Assembly (NCBI RefSeq): GCF_011694815.1
Contig: NZ_CP050177.1
Location: 434,001 to 498,000 of the forward strand
Source: Streptomyces liangshanensis
GTDB lineage: Bacteria; Actinomycetota; Actinomycetes; Streptomycetales; Streptomycetaceae
Length of the DNA: 64,000 nucleotides
Reading direction: 5' to 3'
The notes beneath the pieces were generated by a model, which was given only the letters and a program-made list of their open reading frames with translations, did not search any database and was not told where the DNA came from. Position numbers and translations under genes: made by a program. This document shows, piece after piece, positions 34,547 to 43,029 of the stretch. Every line of letters starts with the position of its first letter. The first letter of the stretch is position 1.

Positions 34547-34695
34547 TCCGCCGGGCCGCTGATGCGGTGCCGTAGGACCTGTTGTTCCATGGAAGGCAGG
34601 ACTTCTCGCTCCGTCAAACGGAACGAGTGTGCAGGGCGAGTACGGCGCGGTCCGCGCACCCGCGGCGCCACCGCGACGCGGAAAGGGCGATCCCG

Positions 34696-36147
34696 GTGAC
34701 GGTTCCCGCTTCCACCCCAGACCCCTCCCCCGGCCTCCCCGCCGAGGACATCGCGGCCCTGAGGGCCGCTGTCGCCGGCGAGGTCTTCCGCCCCGGCGAC
34801 GCCGGGTACGCGCACGAGTGCGCCACGTTCAACCTCGCGGTCCCGCAGCGGCCGGCGGTGGCGGTGGGCGCCGCCCGGCCCGCGGACGTACAGGCGGCGG
34901 TGGCCTTCGCGAGCGCCCACGGGCTCCCCGCCGCCGTGCTCTCCACCGGCCACCAGTCCATGGTTCCCTCGGACGGGGCCCTGCTGATCACCACCGGGCG
35001 GATGTCGGACGTGACCCTCGGCCGCGACGCCCGCACGGCGGTGGTACGGGCGGGGGCGCGCGCCCAGCAGGTGATGGACGCGGCGGCCCCGTTCGGCGTG
35101 ACACCGACGGTGGGCTCGTCCCCGACGGTCGGCGTCGTGGGGTTCACACTCGGCGGCGGCCTCAGCCCCACCTTCGGCAGGCCGTTCGGATGGGCCGCCG
35201 ACTACGTGCGCGCGATCGACGTGGTCACCGCCGACGGGCGCCTGCGGCACACCACCGCGGACGAGGAGCCCGACCTGTTCTGGGCCCTGCGCGGGAGCAG
35301 GAGCAACATGGGCGTGGTCACCGCGCTGGAGGTGGAACTCCACGACGTGACACGGCTGTACGGCGGCGGGCTGTTCTTCCGGGGCGAGGACACCGAAGCC
35401 GTCCTGCGCGCCTATCTGCGGCTCACGGCCACCGCCCCCGAGGAGCTGACCTCCTCGATCGCCCTGCTGCGCCTGCCGGACGTCCCGGCCGTGCCCGACG
35501 TCCTGCGCGGCGGGTTCATGGTGCACGTACGGATCGCCTACCTCGGGACGCCCGCGGAGGGCGCGGACCTTCTCCTGCCGCTCCGGCAGGCCGCCACGCC
35601 GGTACGCGACACGGTCGGCGACATGCCGCTGACGGACTTCGCGTCCATCCACCTGGACCCCGTCGACCCCATGTTCTTCCGTGAATGGACCGCGATGCTG
35701 GCCGAGTTCCCCCCGGAGGCCGCCGACGTGATGACCGCACTCGCCGGGCCGGGGGCGGAACACCCGGTGGAGTTCGTGGAGTTGCGCCACCTCGGCGGCG
35801 CCCTGGGGCGGCGGAACGGCCCGCCGAGCGCGGTGGGGAACCGCGACGCCGCGTTCGCCCTCTGGATCATGTCCATGGGCCCACCCGCCGAGGGCGACCC
35901 GCAGACCGCCTACGCGGAACGGGTGTTGGCGGGACTCGAACCGTGGAGCACCGGGCACACCTACCTCAACTTCTCGTCGTCCGAGCCGACCGCGGCGCGG
36001 GTGAAGGAGGGCTACGGCCCGGAGACGTACGCCCGGCTGCGCGCGGTCAAGGCGGCCTACGACCCGGAGAACCTGTTCCGCCTCAACCAGAACGTCCCGC
36101 CGGAGGTCACTTCCGCGGCCGGGCGAGAACGACCAGCATCGCCGTGA
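34696..36147 (+). CDS. FAD-linked oxidase (BBE type), copy 2
   Basis: 483 residues from GTG at 34696 with AAAGGG upstream; the extra upstream frame lacks a ribosome site. Paralog of the oxidase at 32720: RPAVAVGAARPADVQAAVAF, STGHQSMVPSDGALLITTG, VGSSPTVGVVGFTLGGGLSP, and the BBE tail YARLRAVKAAYDPENLFRLN then QNVPPEV. The FAD domain has the possible covalent His (TGHQ) but, as in copy 1, Ser where bicovalent enzymes have Cys. Length is usual. Its last 41 bases overlap the LtrA gene on the other strand, tail to tail. Probable flavin oxidase of an unknown secondary metabolite or sugar; cytoplasmic. Confidence 0.86.
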   Translation: MTVPASTPDPSPGLPAEDIAALRAAVAGEVFRPGDAGYAHECATFNLAVPQRPAVAVGAARPADVQAAVAFASAHGLPAAVLSTGHQSMVPSDGALLITTGRMSDVTLGRDARTAVVRAGARAQQVMDAAAPFGVTPTVGSSPTVGVVGFTLGGGLSPTFGRPFGWAADYVRAIDVVTADGRLRHTTADEEPDLFWALRGSRSNMGVVTALEVELHDVTRLYGGGLFFRGEDTEAVLRAYLRLTATAPEELTSSIALLRLPDVPAVPDVLRGGFMVHVRIAYLGTPAEGADLLLPLRQAATPVRDTVGDMPLTDFASIHLDPVDPMFFREWTAMLAEFPPEAADVMTALAGPGAEHPVEFVELRHLGGALGRRNGPPSAVGNRDAAFALWIMSMGPPAEGDPQTAYAERVLAGLEPWSTGHTYLNFSSSEPTAARVKEGYGPETYARLRAVKAAYDPENLFRLNQNVPPEVTSAAGRERPASP

Positions 36148-37279
36148 CGAGGGCGGCCGTGACGAGCCCCGTCACCAGGACGGGGTCGGACGCGAAGGTG
36201 GCCGCGAGGATGCCCAGGACGGCCACCACCCACAGGGCGTCCAGGGCGCGGGACGGGTCCGGGTTCCGGCGGAGCAGCCTGAGCACCGTCACGTAGATCG
36301 CGACGGGCACCGTGTACACCGCCGCCGCAGTGGTGGCGCCGATGTGGGTGTGGTGGCCCGTCTGGGCGACGTTCACGGCGAGGCCCGCGCCGACCGCCGC
36401 CGCGGAGGTGAACACGGCGTAGTGCCCGTATCCCCAGCGCAACGAGGCGGCCAGGGAGTCCAGTTGGCTGGGCGTCTCGTCGTTGAAGTACAGCCACCAC
36501 ATGGCGAAGACCGTCAGGATCCCACCGACCGCGAGCGGAATGATGCTGCCGTACGAGGCGTCGGCGGCGAGCGCGGTCTGCACGGCCGCCGTGGCGGCGG
36601 TCACGGTCTCCCCCAGCACGATGAGGGTGAACAGGCCGAACCGCTCGGCGATGTGGCTCGGGTGCCAGATGGTGTGCACGGCGCGCTCCGCCCAAGGGGG
36701 CACGGCCAGTTCGACCACGACGAGGACCCCGAAGGACCACCAGCCGGCCTGCTCGTCGAACCCGAGGCGGACCACCCAGCCGACCTGCGCGACGAGGATC
36801 CCCGCCACGTAACGGAGGCAACACCGCCGGCGCTCGGGGTCGGAGTGGGCGGCGCGCAGCCACTGGCCGACCATGGCCAGCCGCATGATCACGTATCCCA
36901 GTGTGATCACGGTGAAGTCGGCGTGCTCCAGGGCTCTCGGCGCCCCGGCCGCCAGGGTGAGCGCGCCGGCGATCTGGATCAGGGTCAGCAGCCGGTAGGG
37001 GACGTCGTCGGTGTCGTACGCGGAGGCGAACCAGGTGAAGTTCATCCACGCCCACCACACCGAGAAGAACACCGCCGTATAGCCGGCCAGCCCGTTGCCG
37101 ACACGTCCGGCGGCGACCTCGTGCTCGAACGCGGCGGCCGCCTGGGACACGGCGACGACGAAGCACAGGTCGAAGAAGAGTTCCAGGGCGGTGGAGGTGC
37201 GATGCCGCTCGTCGGCACTGCGCGCCCGCATCGGCCGGTACCAGCTCCGGTTCCGAGGCTCGGGAAGGGGCTGACTCAC
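36107..37279 (-). CDS. low-temperature requirement A (LtrA) membrane protein
   Basis: 390 residues with about ten hydrophobic segments. Seen: the diagnostic start ADERHRTSTALELFFDLCFV then VAVSQAAAAFE, VWWAWMNFTWFASAYDTDDV, RFGLFTLIVLGETV and GYGHYAVFTSAAAVGAGL. LtrA was named in Listeria for low-temperature growth; the family is multi-pass with unknown substrate. This copy is unlinked to any obvious partner. It overlaps the FAD oxidase by 41 bases at the 3' ends, which could cause transcriptional interference between the two. Confidence 0.9.
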   Translation of the reverse strand: MSQPLPEPRNRSWYRPMRARSADERHRTSTALELFFDLCFVVAVSQAAAAFEHEVAAGRVGNGLAGYTAVFFSVWWAWMNFTWFASAYDTDDVPYRLLTLIQIAGALTLAAGAPRALEHADFTVITLGYVIMRLAMVGQWLRAAHSDPERRRCCLRYVAGILVAQVGWVVRLGFDEQAGWWSFGVLVVVELAVPPWAERAVHTIWHPSHIAERFGLFTLIVLGETVTAATAAVQTALAADASYGSIIPLAVGGILTVFAMWWLYFNDETPSQLDSLAASLRWGYGHYAVFTSAAAVGAGLAVNVAQTGHHTHIGATTAAAVYTVPVAIYVTVLRLLRRNPDPSRALDALWVVAVLGILAATFASDPVLVTGLVTAALVTAMLVVLARPRK

Positions 37280-37407
37280 TGGGGGTGCGCTCCTGCCGGT
37301 TTGAACGGATTCGCCCCGACTTTATGCCACCCCGGCGATCACACGGCGCAGGCACCGGCCGGGCCGGGCCCGATCCGATACAGCCCGATACGGCCCGACA
37401 GCAGGCT

Positions 37408-37432
37408 GCCCCCGAGCGGGTCGCTCGGGGGC
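37408..37432 (-). terminator. terminator after DUF4190 gene
   Basis: Perfect 10-bp stem (37408-37417 with 37423-37432), 5-base loop, downstream of the minus-strand gene ending at 37459. Confidence 0.72.
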
Positions 37433-37458
37433 GGCGTACGAAGGAACGAGGCGTACGT

Positions 37459-37890
37459 TCAGTTGTTGACGTCCTGCTTGTAGTCGTCCGCGCACCGGTC
37501 CTTCTCGGACTGGCTGTTCGCGTGGCGCACGCAGTCGTTGAAGTCCTTGAACTCGTCGGAGTTCAGCAGCGACACACCGATGGTGACGATCACCGCCGAC
37601 ACGATCAGCCCCAGGCCGCCCAGCACCGCGCCGACGATGGCCATCGTGCGGCGGGGCGCCCGGCCGCCACGGGCCCGGCGGGCGCCGAGGATGCCGAGCA
37701 CGACCGCGGCCAGGCCCAGCACGATGCCGCCGACGACCGTCCAGAAGAACACACAGGCGGCGATCCCCAGGACGAGGGCCGCGATCGCGAGGTTGTTGCC
37801 GCGCGCGGGGGCCGGATCGGTGTGCGGGACCGGTCCGGTGTGGGGCTGTCCCTCGGGGGCCGACTGCTGCGGGTAGTGGGGCATGGACAT
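37459..37890 (-). CDS. DUF4190-domain membrane protein
   Basis: 143 residues from ATG at 37890. A Pro/Gln-rich cytoplasmic N-terminus (PHYPQQSAPEGQPHTGPVPH) is followed by two hydrophobic hairpins: LAIAALVLGIAACVFFWTVV then GGIVLGLAAVVLGILGARRA, and RTMAIVGAVLGGLGLIVSAV. The middle is the DUF4190 signature (NN.AIAALVLGI..C.......G..LGI.ALVLG..ARR). The external C-terminal part has two Cys (FNDCVRHANSQ, KDRCADDY) that could form a disulfide. Function unknown. Start is uncertain: no strong ribosome site. Related proteins often lie alone in Streptomyces. Confidence 0.77.
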   Translation of the reverse strand: MSMPHYPQQSAPEGQPHTGPVPHTDPAPARGNNLAIAALVLGIAACVFFWTVVGGIVLGLAAVVLGILGARRARGGRAPRRTMAIVGAVLGGLGLIVSAVIVTIGVSLLNSDEFKDFNDCVRHANSQSEKDRCADDYKQDVNN

Positions 37891-38047
37891 CGGTCTCACA
37901 CTCGTCTCTTCGGCTCGACCTGTTCGGGTCTCCCCCGTCTGCCCCCCAACGGGCGGCGCACGCATGCCCGTTCACCGGCCGTCCCGTATGCCCGTTCACC
38001 GGGCCGGGCGCGTACGTCCGCTCACCGGACCGGGCGCACGCGTCCGC

Positions 38048-39844
38048 TCAGGCGCCGAAATGGGTGAACGATCCCCAGGCGGTGGGACGGGCCCCCTCGG
38101 CCGCGGCGCGTGTCACGGCGTGGCCGAGCGCGGCGGACGGCAGGACCCCGCGGTGGAGTTCCTCGTGGAGGGAGGCCATCAGCTCGATGGTCTGCTCCGA
38201 GTCGGGTACGGCCCAGAGCGCGGCGATCACGGAGCTCGCGCCCATCGCCAACAGGGCTGCAGGGAAGCCGAGTTGTTCGCCGGGGAGCCGGACCCCGATG
38301 CCGGCGAGGTGGCAGGCGGACAGCACGACGGTCGTGCCGCGCCGCAGGTCGTGTCCGAGGAGCGAGGACAGGGGCAGGGGCCCGCCCAGGAGGATGGTGG
38401 ACTCCAGCGGGCGGTGCGCGTCGAGGGATCCGTGACCGGCCAGGTGGATGAGGTTGGCCGACGTCATCCGGCGGGCCAGGTCCACCGGCGCGAGGCCGGG
38501 GCGCCGGGTGACACCGCCGGAGGACCGGCCCAGTCCGCGCACGCGCTCGGGTCCCCCGGGGTCGGCGGCGGCCGTGTTCTGCTCCCGGAGGATCGTGGGC
38601 GCCACACCGTGGACGGCCGCGACCCTGCGGGCCTCGGGCACGGTGCAGGGGATAGGTCTCCCGCCGGCCCCGTCGTGGTACCAGGGGTCCGCCACGACCA
38701 GCGGGTCGACGCGGGAGGGCCGGGGCCATGCCGCCGCGAACATGAGGGCGTTGCCGGAGGGGACGACGGTGAGGTCGAGGAGTCCGCACACCGGGATGCC
38801 GTCCACCGGCGCGGTGTACAGCGGCAGCAGGGCGCTCTGCCCCAGCGGTACGAGGGCGACACGGCCTCCCAGGAGGTCCGGCCAGGCGTCGAGTACGGGC
38901 TTCCACACCGCGTCGGTGACGGCGGCGTGCGCCGTACGGACCGCCCGGTCACGGGCCTTGACCAGCGGCGGTTCCGACGCGAGGGATCCGCGTAACGTGT
39001 CGAGACAGGCCTGGACCTCGCGGAGTCCCAGGCCGGGCAGGGCGATGCTCTCGCACAACCGCCGGCCGCTCTCCGGCCCCTCCAGGCGTATCACCGTGCC
39101 GCCCTCGACCCCCGGCGCGAGGTAGAGGACCGAGCGCGCCGTCCTGTCCGCGGCGAGCACGCCGGACACCGTACGGGCGCCGGAGTGGAGTCCGTCCCCG
39201 CTCGCCAGCTCCTCGATCGTCCGGTCCAGCTCCTGGACCATCATCAGGTCCGCCTGGGCCCGCAGGGCGACGACGGTGTCGACCGCGTCGGGCAGGTCGG
39301 CCATCCGCCCGGCCGCGGCCCGCACACTGCGGCGCAGCCCGCGGAGGCGGCGTACGGCGTCCTCGCCGCCCAGGAATTCGGACAGTTCGCGGGCGATGGT
39401 CCGGTCACCCATCTGACGGCCCGTCAGCCCTTCTGCGACCAGGTAGCCGGCCAGTGGCACACCGGCGCGGTGTGCCACGTCCACGGACAGGTCCGCCATC
39501 ACCTGGATGTCGGGCAGCGCGTCCTCGGGGAAGTCCACGCCGTTCTTGGTGTTCTGCGCGTCGATGACGGCCACCGCGCCGGTGAACAACAGGCTGGACA
39601 CGGACGCGAAGAACCACTGGCCCAGTTCGGCGTGCACACCGAAGGAGATGCGGGCCGTCCGGAAGACGAGCCGGGCGAACGCGGGGTCGCCCTGGACCAT
39701 CAGGTCCACGCAGTGCCGCATGAGCCGCCAGACGTCGTCCGCCACGGCGGCGGGGCCGTCGCGCCTGCCCCGTACCCGGATCGCTTCGACGGCCTGTTGG
39801 ATCCGGTCGAACTCGGCCTCCTGCGGCGACGCGGACCGCCTCAT
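38048..39844 (-). CDS. CHAT-domain (caspase-like) protease of a two-gene conflict-type module
   Basis: 598 residues from ATG at 39844. The C-terminal part (about 330-598) is a CHAT domain: NLIHLAGHGSLDAHRPLEST carries the catalytic His471, VVLSACHLAGIGVRLPGEQ the Cys511, and GFPAALLAMGASSVIAALWA the typical strand after it. These are caspase/separase-like cysteine peptidases. The N-terminal 200 residues are helical with a hydrophobic patch and probably act as sensing or autoinhibitory region. Its start overlaps the stop of the small upstream gene (TGATG), so the two are coupled. CHAT proteases are effectors of several bacterial conflict and suicide systems. Substrate unknown. Confidence 0.86.
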   Translation of the reverse strand: MRRSASPQEAEFDRIQQAVEAIRVRGRRDGPAAVADDVWRLMRHCVDLMVQGDPAFARLVFRTARISFGVHAELGQWFFASVSSLLFTGAVAVIDAQNTKNGVDFPEDALPDIQVMADLSVDVAHRAGVPLAGYLVAEGLTGRQMGDRTIARELSEFLGGEDAVRRLRGLRRSVRAAAGRMADLPDAVDTVVALRAQADLMMVQELDRTIEELASGDGLHSGARTVSGVLAADRTARSVLYLAPGVEGGTVIRLEGPESGRRLCESIALPGLGLREVQACLDTLRGSLASEPPLVKARDRAVRTAHAAVTDAVWKPVLDAWPDLLGGRVALVPLGQSALLPLYTAPVDGIPVCGLLDLTVVPSGNALMFAAAWPRPSRVDPLVVADPWYHDGAGGRPIPCTVPEARRVAAVHGVAPTILREQNTAAADPGGPERVRGLGRSSGGVTRRPGLAPVDLARRMTSANLIHLAGHGSLDAHRPLESTILLGGPLPLSSLLGHDLRRGTTVVLSACHLAGIGVRLPGEQLGFPAALLAMGASSVIAALWAVPDSEQTIELMASLHEELHRGVLPSAALGHAVTRAAAEGARPTAWGSFTHFGA

Positions 39845-40278
39845 CACTCGGCCGTACGGGACGGGGGGTTCGCAGGCGGGGCGTTCATCGCGGACACGAC
39901 GGCGCCGGTGAGTGCCGCCGTGTCGAGGACGGGCCGCCCGTCGGGTCCGGGCGTGGAGCGGATCTCGATACGGGTCTCGGCGCCGCCCGCGCCGGTGATC
40001 GTGAACACCAGCGTCGGCGGAGGGCCGTCGGCCGGGGCGCGGAAGCCGAACCAGGCGGCGGCCCCCTGGACAAATTCCTTGATCCGGTCCCGGGCCAGGT
40101 AGACCCCCACCACGTTGGCCGTGACGGCCAGCCCCTCGTTCCCGACGGACACCACGGCCTGCGCCACCGACGCCCAATGATCGGCCGAGCGCGACCGGAC
40201 GTCCACCTCGTCGAAGTCGGCCCGGTCGAGCAACTCCCAGAAATCATCCGGTACGTGCACAAACATGTGGTCGCCCAT
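39844..40278 (-). CDS. small partner protein of CHAT protease (EACC1-like architecture)
   Basis: 144 residues from ATG at 40278. Seen: FVHVPDDFWELLDRADFDEV (start), a hydrophobic helix AVVSVGNEGLAVTANVVGVY (about 41-60), and a beta hairpin TLVFTITGAGGAETRIEIRS (about 89-108). The order acidic start, central hydrophobic helix and terminal beta unit resembles the EACC1 components described by comparative genomics next to CHAT, trypsin and other effectors; I cannot verify membership. Its stop overlaps the CHAT start by one base, so they are made together. It may tether or regulate the protease. No enzyme motif is seen. Confidence 0.72.
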   Translation of the reverse strand: MGDHMFVHVPDDFWELLDRADFDEVDVRSRSADHWASVAQAVVSVGNEGLAVTANVVGVYLARDRIKEFVQGAAAWFGFRAPADGPPPTLVFTITGAGGAETRIEIRSTPGPDGRPVLDTAALTGAVVSAMNAPPANPPSRTAE

Positions 40279-40403
40279 GAGCCGAGCGTAACCCTCCACT
40301 CACCACCGGGAGGGGCTTTGCGCGAACCGCTCCGGCACCGGCCCGTCCGGACTCGCCCCCACCGCGAAGGCGACCACACGAGAGCGGAGGACATACCCGC
40401 CCG

Positions 40404-41555
40404 ATGCGGCCGAATCGGGCGCGTTGTAGCATCGCCGTACCGCGCCCCGGGTGGAGGAACAGGCCTCGAGCGAGCGGGTCCCGAACGAACAGGACGAGTG
40501 ACATCGACACGCAAGACACCTCGCTCCGGCGGTTCTGCCGGGAGCTGCCGAAGGCCGAACTCCACGTCCACCTCGAAGGCTGCCTGGAGCCCGGCCTGCT
40601 GCTGGACCTCGCCCGGCGCAACGAGGTCGACGTCCCGTGGCGGACCGAGGACGAGCTGCGCGCGGCCTACCGGTTCCGTGACCTCGCGTCCTTCCTGGAC
40701 CTGTACTTCGCCGGCTGCCGGGTCCTGCGGAAGCGGCAGGACTTCTACGACCTCACCACCGCCCATCTCGACCGGGCGCACCAGGACGGTGTCGCCCACA
40801 CCGAGCTGTTCTTCGGACCCCAGACCTTCACCGAACAGGGCATCGCACTGGAAACCGTCCTGGACGGCGTCCTGGACGCGATCGCCGACGCGGGCGAGCG
40901 CACCGGCATCAGCGCCTCCCTCCTGGTCAGCGCCCACCGCCACCGCGGCGAGGACGAGGCGTTCGCCCTGCTGGACAGCGTCCTGCCCTGGGCCGACCGC
41001 GTCGCCGGCTTCGGCATGGGAGGCGCCGAGACCGGCAACCCGCCGGAGAAGTTCGTGAGGTACTACGCCGAACTGCGCCGCCAGGGGTTCCGTACCTGCG
41101 TCCACGCAGGCGAGGAGGGCCCGGCCGCCTACGTACGCCAGGCCTTCGAACTCCTGGCGCCCGACCGTATCGACCACGGCATCACGATCCTCGACGACCC
41201 CGGCCTGGTCCGCGAGATCGCCGCCGCGGGCACACCGCTCACGGTGTGCCCGGTCTCCAACGTCCGCCTCCGGGCGGTCCCGTCCCTGCGGGAACACCCC
41301 CTGCCCAGGATGCTCGACGCGGGCCTCAACGTCTCCCTCCACTCCGACGACCCCGCCTACTTCGAGAGCGGCCTCGCCGACACCTTCGCCACGACCGCCC
41401 ACGACCTCGGCCTGGACCGGCCGACCCTCACCGCCCTCGCCCGCAACGGCGTCCGCTCCTCCTTCCTGCCACCCACCGCCCGACACGCCCTGCTGACCCG
41501 CATCGACACCTTCACCGCCCCGCCCCCCGAACCGGGGGCTGCTGGGGGACGGTGA
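40404..41555 (+). CDS. adenosine deaminase-family enzyme
   Basis: 383 residues if begun at ATG 40404, although the family normally starts close to LPKAELHVHLEG (here residue 48); no other start in frame was found, so the first 40 residues are doubtful. Zinc ligands and catalytic residues: HVHLEG (about 53-58), CVHAGEEGP with the catalytic Glu (about 232), DRIDHGITIL and SLHSDDPAYF. TIM-barrel enzyme of the adenosine/adenine deaminase family, acting in purine salvage in the cytoplasm. Motifs do not tell which purine it uses. The 3' end overlaps the symporter gene tail by 44 bases. Confidence 0.87.
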   Translation: MRPNRARCSIAVPRPGWRNRPRASGSRTNRTSDIDTQDTSLRRFCRELPKAELHVHLEGCLEPGLLLDLARRNEVDVPWRTEDELRAAYRFRDLASFLDLYFAGCRVLRKRQDFYDLTTAHLDRAHQDGVAHTELFFGPQTFTEQGIALETVLDGVLDAIADAGERTGISASLLVSAHRHRGEDEAFALLDSVLPWADRVAGFGMGGAETGNPPEKFVRYYAELRRQGFRTCVHAGEEGPAAYVRQAFELLAPDRIDHGITILDDPGLVREIAAAGTPLTVCPVSNVRLRAVPSLREHPLPRMLDAGLNVSLHSDDPAYFESGLADTFATTAHDLGLDRPTLTALARNGVRSSFLPPTARHALLTRIDTFTAPPPEPGAAGGR

Positions 41556-42882
41556 CCGCGTCGAGCGGTACCTCACCCTGGTCGAGAGGGACGGGCGCCG
41601 GGGCCGGGGCCGGTTCGCCGGAGAGCACGGACTTCGCGACGGCGACGTCCAGGGCTCCTTCCCACTTGGCGACCACGAAGACCGCGACGCAGTTGCCCAG
41701 CAGGTTGGTCACGACCCGCATCGAGTCCATGATCCGGTCGACGCCCAGCAGCAGCGCCACGGCGCCGGCCGGGATGACACCGAGCGTGGACGCGGTGGCG
41801 GAGAGCGCGAGGAAGGCCGAACCGGGCACGCCCGCCATCCCCTTGCTGGTGAGCATGAGAACGAGCACGACGGTGATCTGCTGACTCAGGCTCAGGTCCA
41901 CCCCGGTGGCCTGGGCGATGAAGAGGGTGCCGACGGAGAGGTAGATCGAGGCTCCGTCGAGGTTGAAGGAATACCCGGTGGGCAGGACGAGCCCCACGGC
42001 GTCGTCGCGCGCGCCGGCCGCCCGCAGCTTCTCCATCATGCGCGGCATGACGGTCTCGGACGACGCGGTGCCGAGCGCGAGCAGCAGCTCCTCGCGGGTG
42101 TGGCGGACGAAGGCCCACAGGCTCAGGCCGGTCAGCAGCCGCAGGGCGACCGCGAGCAGCCCCAGGAAGAGCAGGGCGACGGCGTAGCAGACCGCGATGA
42201 GCTTGCCGTAGGTTGTGATGACGTGCAGACCGTACTGGCCGACGAGGTGGGCGGCGGCGCCGAAGACCGCGATCGGGGCGAGCCGCATCACGTACCCCAC
42301 GACGGCGAAGACGACGTGCTGGACCTGCTCGATCGCGGGGAGGACGGCGGGCGCCTTGGTGTGGCCGATGTGCAGGAGCGCGGCGCCCACCAGGCAGGCG
42401 AGCACGAGCACTTGGAGGATCGCGTTGTCGGCGAACGCGCCGACCGCGCTGGTGGGCAGCGCCTCCAGGATGAACTGCGAGGTGGACAGCAGGTGCCCGC
42501 CGCCGGTCTTGGCGTCCACGGCGGCCGGGTCGAGCTGGGACGGGTCGGCGTGCATCCCCTTGCCCGGCCCGACGGCGTTGGCCGCGAGCAGGCCGAGGAC
42601 CAGCGCGAGGGTGCTCGCGACCTCGAACCAGACGAGCGCCTTCACCCCGATCCTGCCGAACGCCCTGAGGTTCCCGGCCTGCGCGATGCCGGTGACGACA
42701 ACGCAGAACACGAGCGGCGCGATCAGCGTCTTGATGAGACGGGTGAAGCCGTCGCCGAGCGGTTGGAGCGACGTACTGACATCGGGCCAGAGCTTGCCGA
42801 CGAGAATTCCCAGCACCAGCGCGACGGCGACCTGGGTGAACAGCGAGGTGCGCAGCAGCGCGGCGGCACGACGTACGAGCAC
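41512..42882 (-). CDS. dicarboxylate/amino acid:cation symporter (DAACS family)
   Basis: 456 residues from GTG at 42882 with GGAGGGG 8 bases upstream. About eight membrane helices and two hairpins. Seen: LIKTLIAPLVFCVVVTGIA, GTASSETVMPRMMEKL (hairpin 1, the serine-rich motif), PTGYSFNLDGASIYLSVGTL (helix 7) and SKGMAGVPGSAFLALSATAS (hairpin 2). Imports C4-dicarboxylates or glutamate with H+ or Na+, as DctA/GltP. The substrate cannot be decided. A dyad (42908-42930) lies just upstream. Divergent from the serine hydrolase gene. The tail is Pro/Ala-rich. Confidence 0.9.
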   Translation of the reverse strand: MLVRRAAALLRTSLFTQVAVALVLGILVGKLWPDVSTSLQPLGDGFTRLIKTLIAPLVFCVVVTGIAQAGNLRAFGRIGVKALVWFEVASTLALVLGLLAANAVGPGKGMHADPSQLDPAAVDAKTGGGHLLSTSQFILEALPTSAVGAFADNAILQVLVLACLVGAALLHIGHTKAPAVLPAIEQVQHVVFAVVGYVMRLAPIAVFGAAAHLVGQYGLHVITTYGKLIAVCYAVALLFLGLLAVALRLLTGLSLWAFVRHTREELLLALGTASSETVMPRMMEKLRAAGARDDAVGLVLPTGYSFNLDGASIYLSVGTLFIAQATGVDLSLSQQITVVLVLMLTSKGMAGVPGSAFLALSATASTLGVIPAGAVALLLGVDRIMDSMRVVTNLLGNCVAVFVVAKWEGALDVAVAKSVLSGEPAPAPAPVPLDQGEVPLDAVTVPQQPPVRGAGR

Positions 42883-42907
42883 GGGCGTTTCCCCTCCGAG
42901 TCTTTCC

Positions 42908-42930
42908 GTGAAACGGAATATGAATTTCAC
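42908..42930. promoter_or_regulatory. dyad upstream of symporter gene
   Basis: gtgaaa (42908-42913) and tttcac (42925-42930) as inverted repeat with an 11-base AT-rich spacer in the divergent symporter/hydrolase gap. A possible operator; regulator unknown. Confidence 0.3.
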
Positions 42931-43029
42931 AGTTCCGCTGCGCGCACTCTGCCGAAGAGACGTTGCGGCCGGGAAGCCGCACGTTACGATCATGAAAACT
43001 CAGCCGGGCCGACTGCCAGAATGGGTGGC

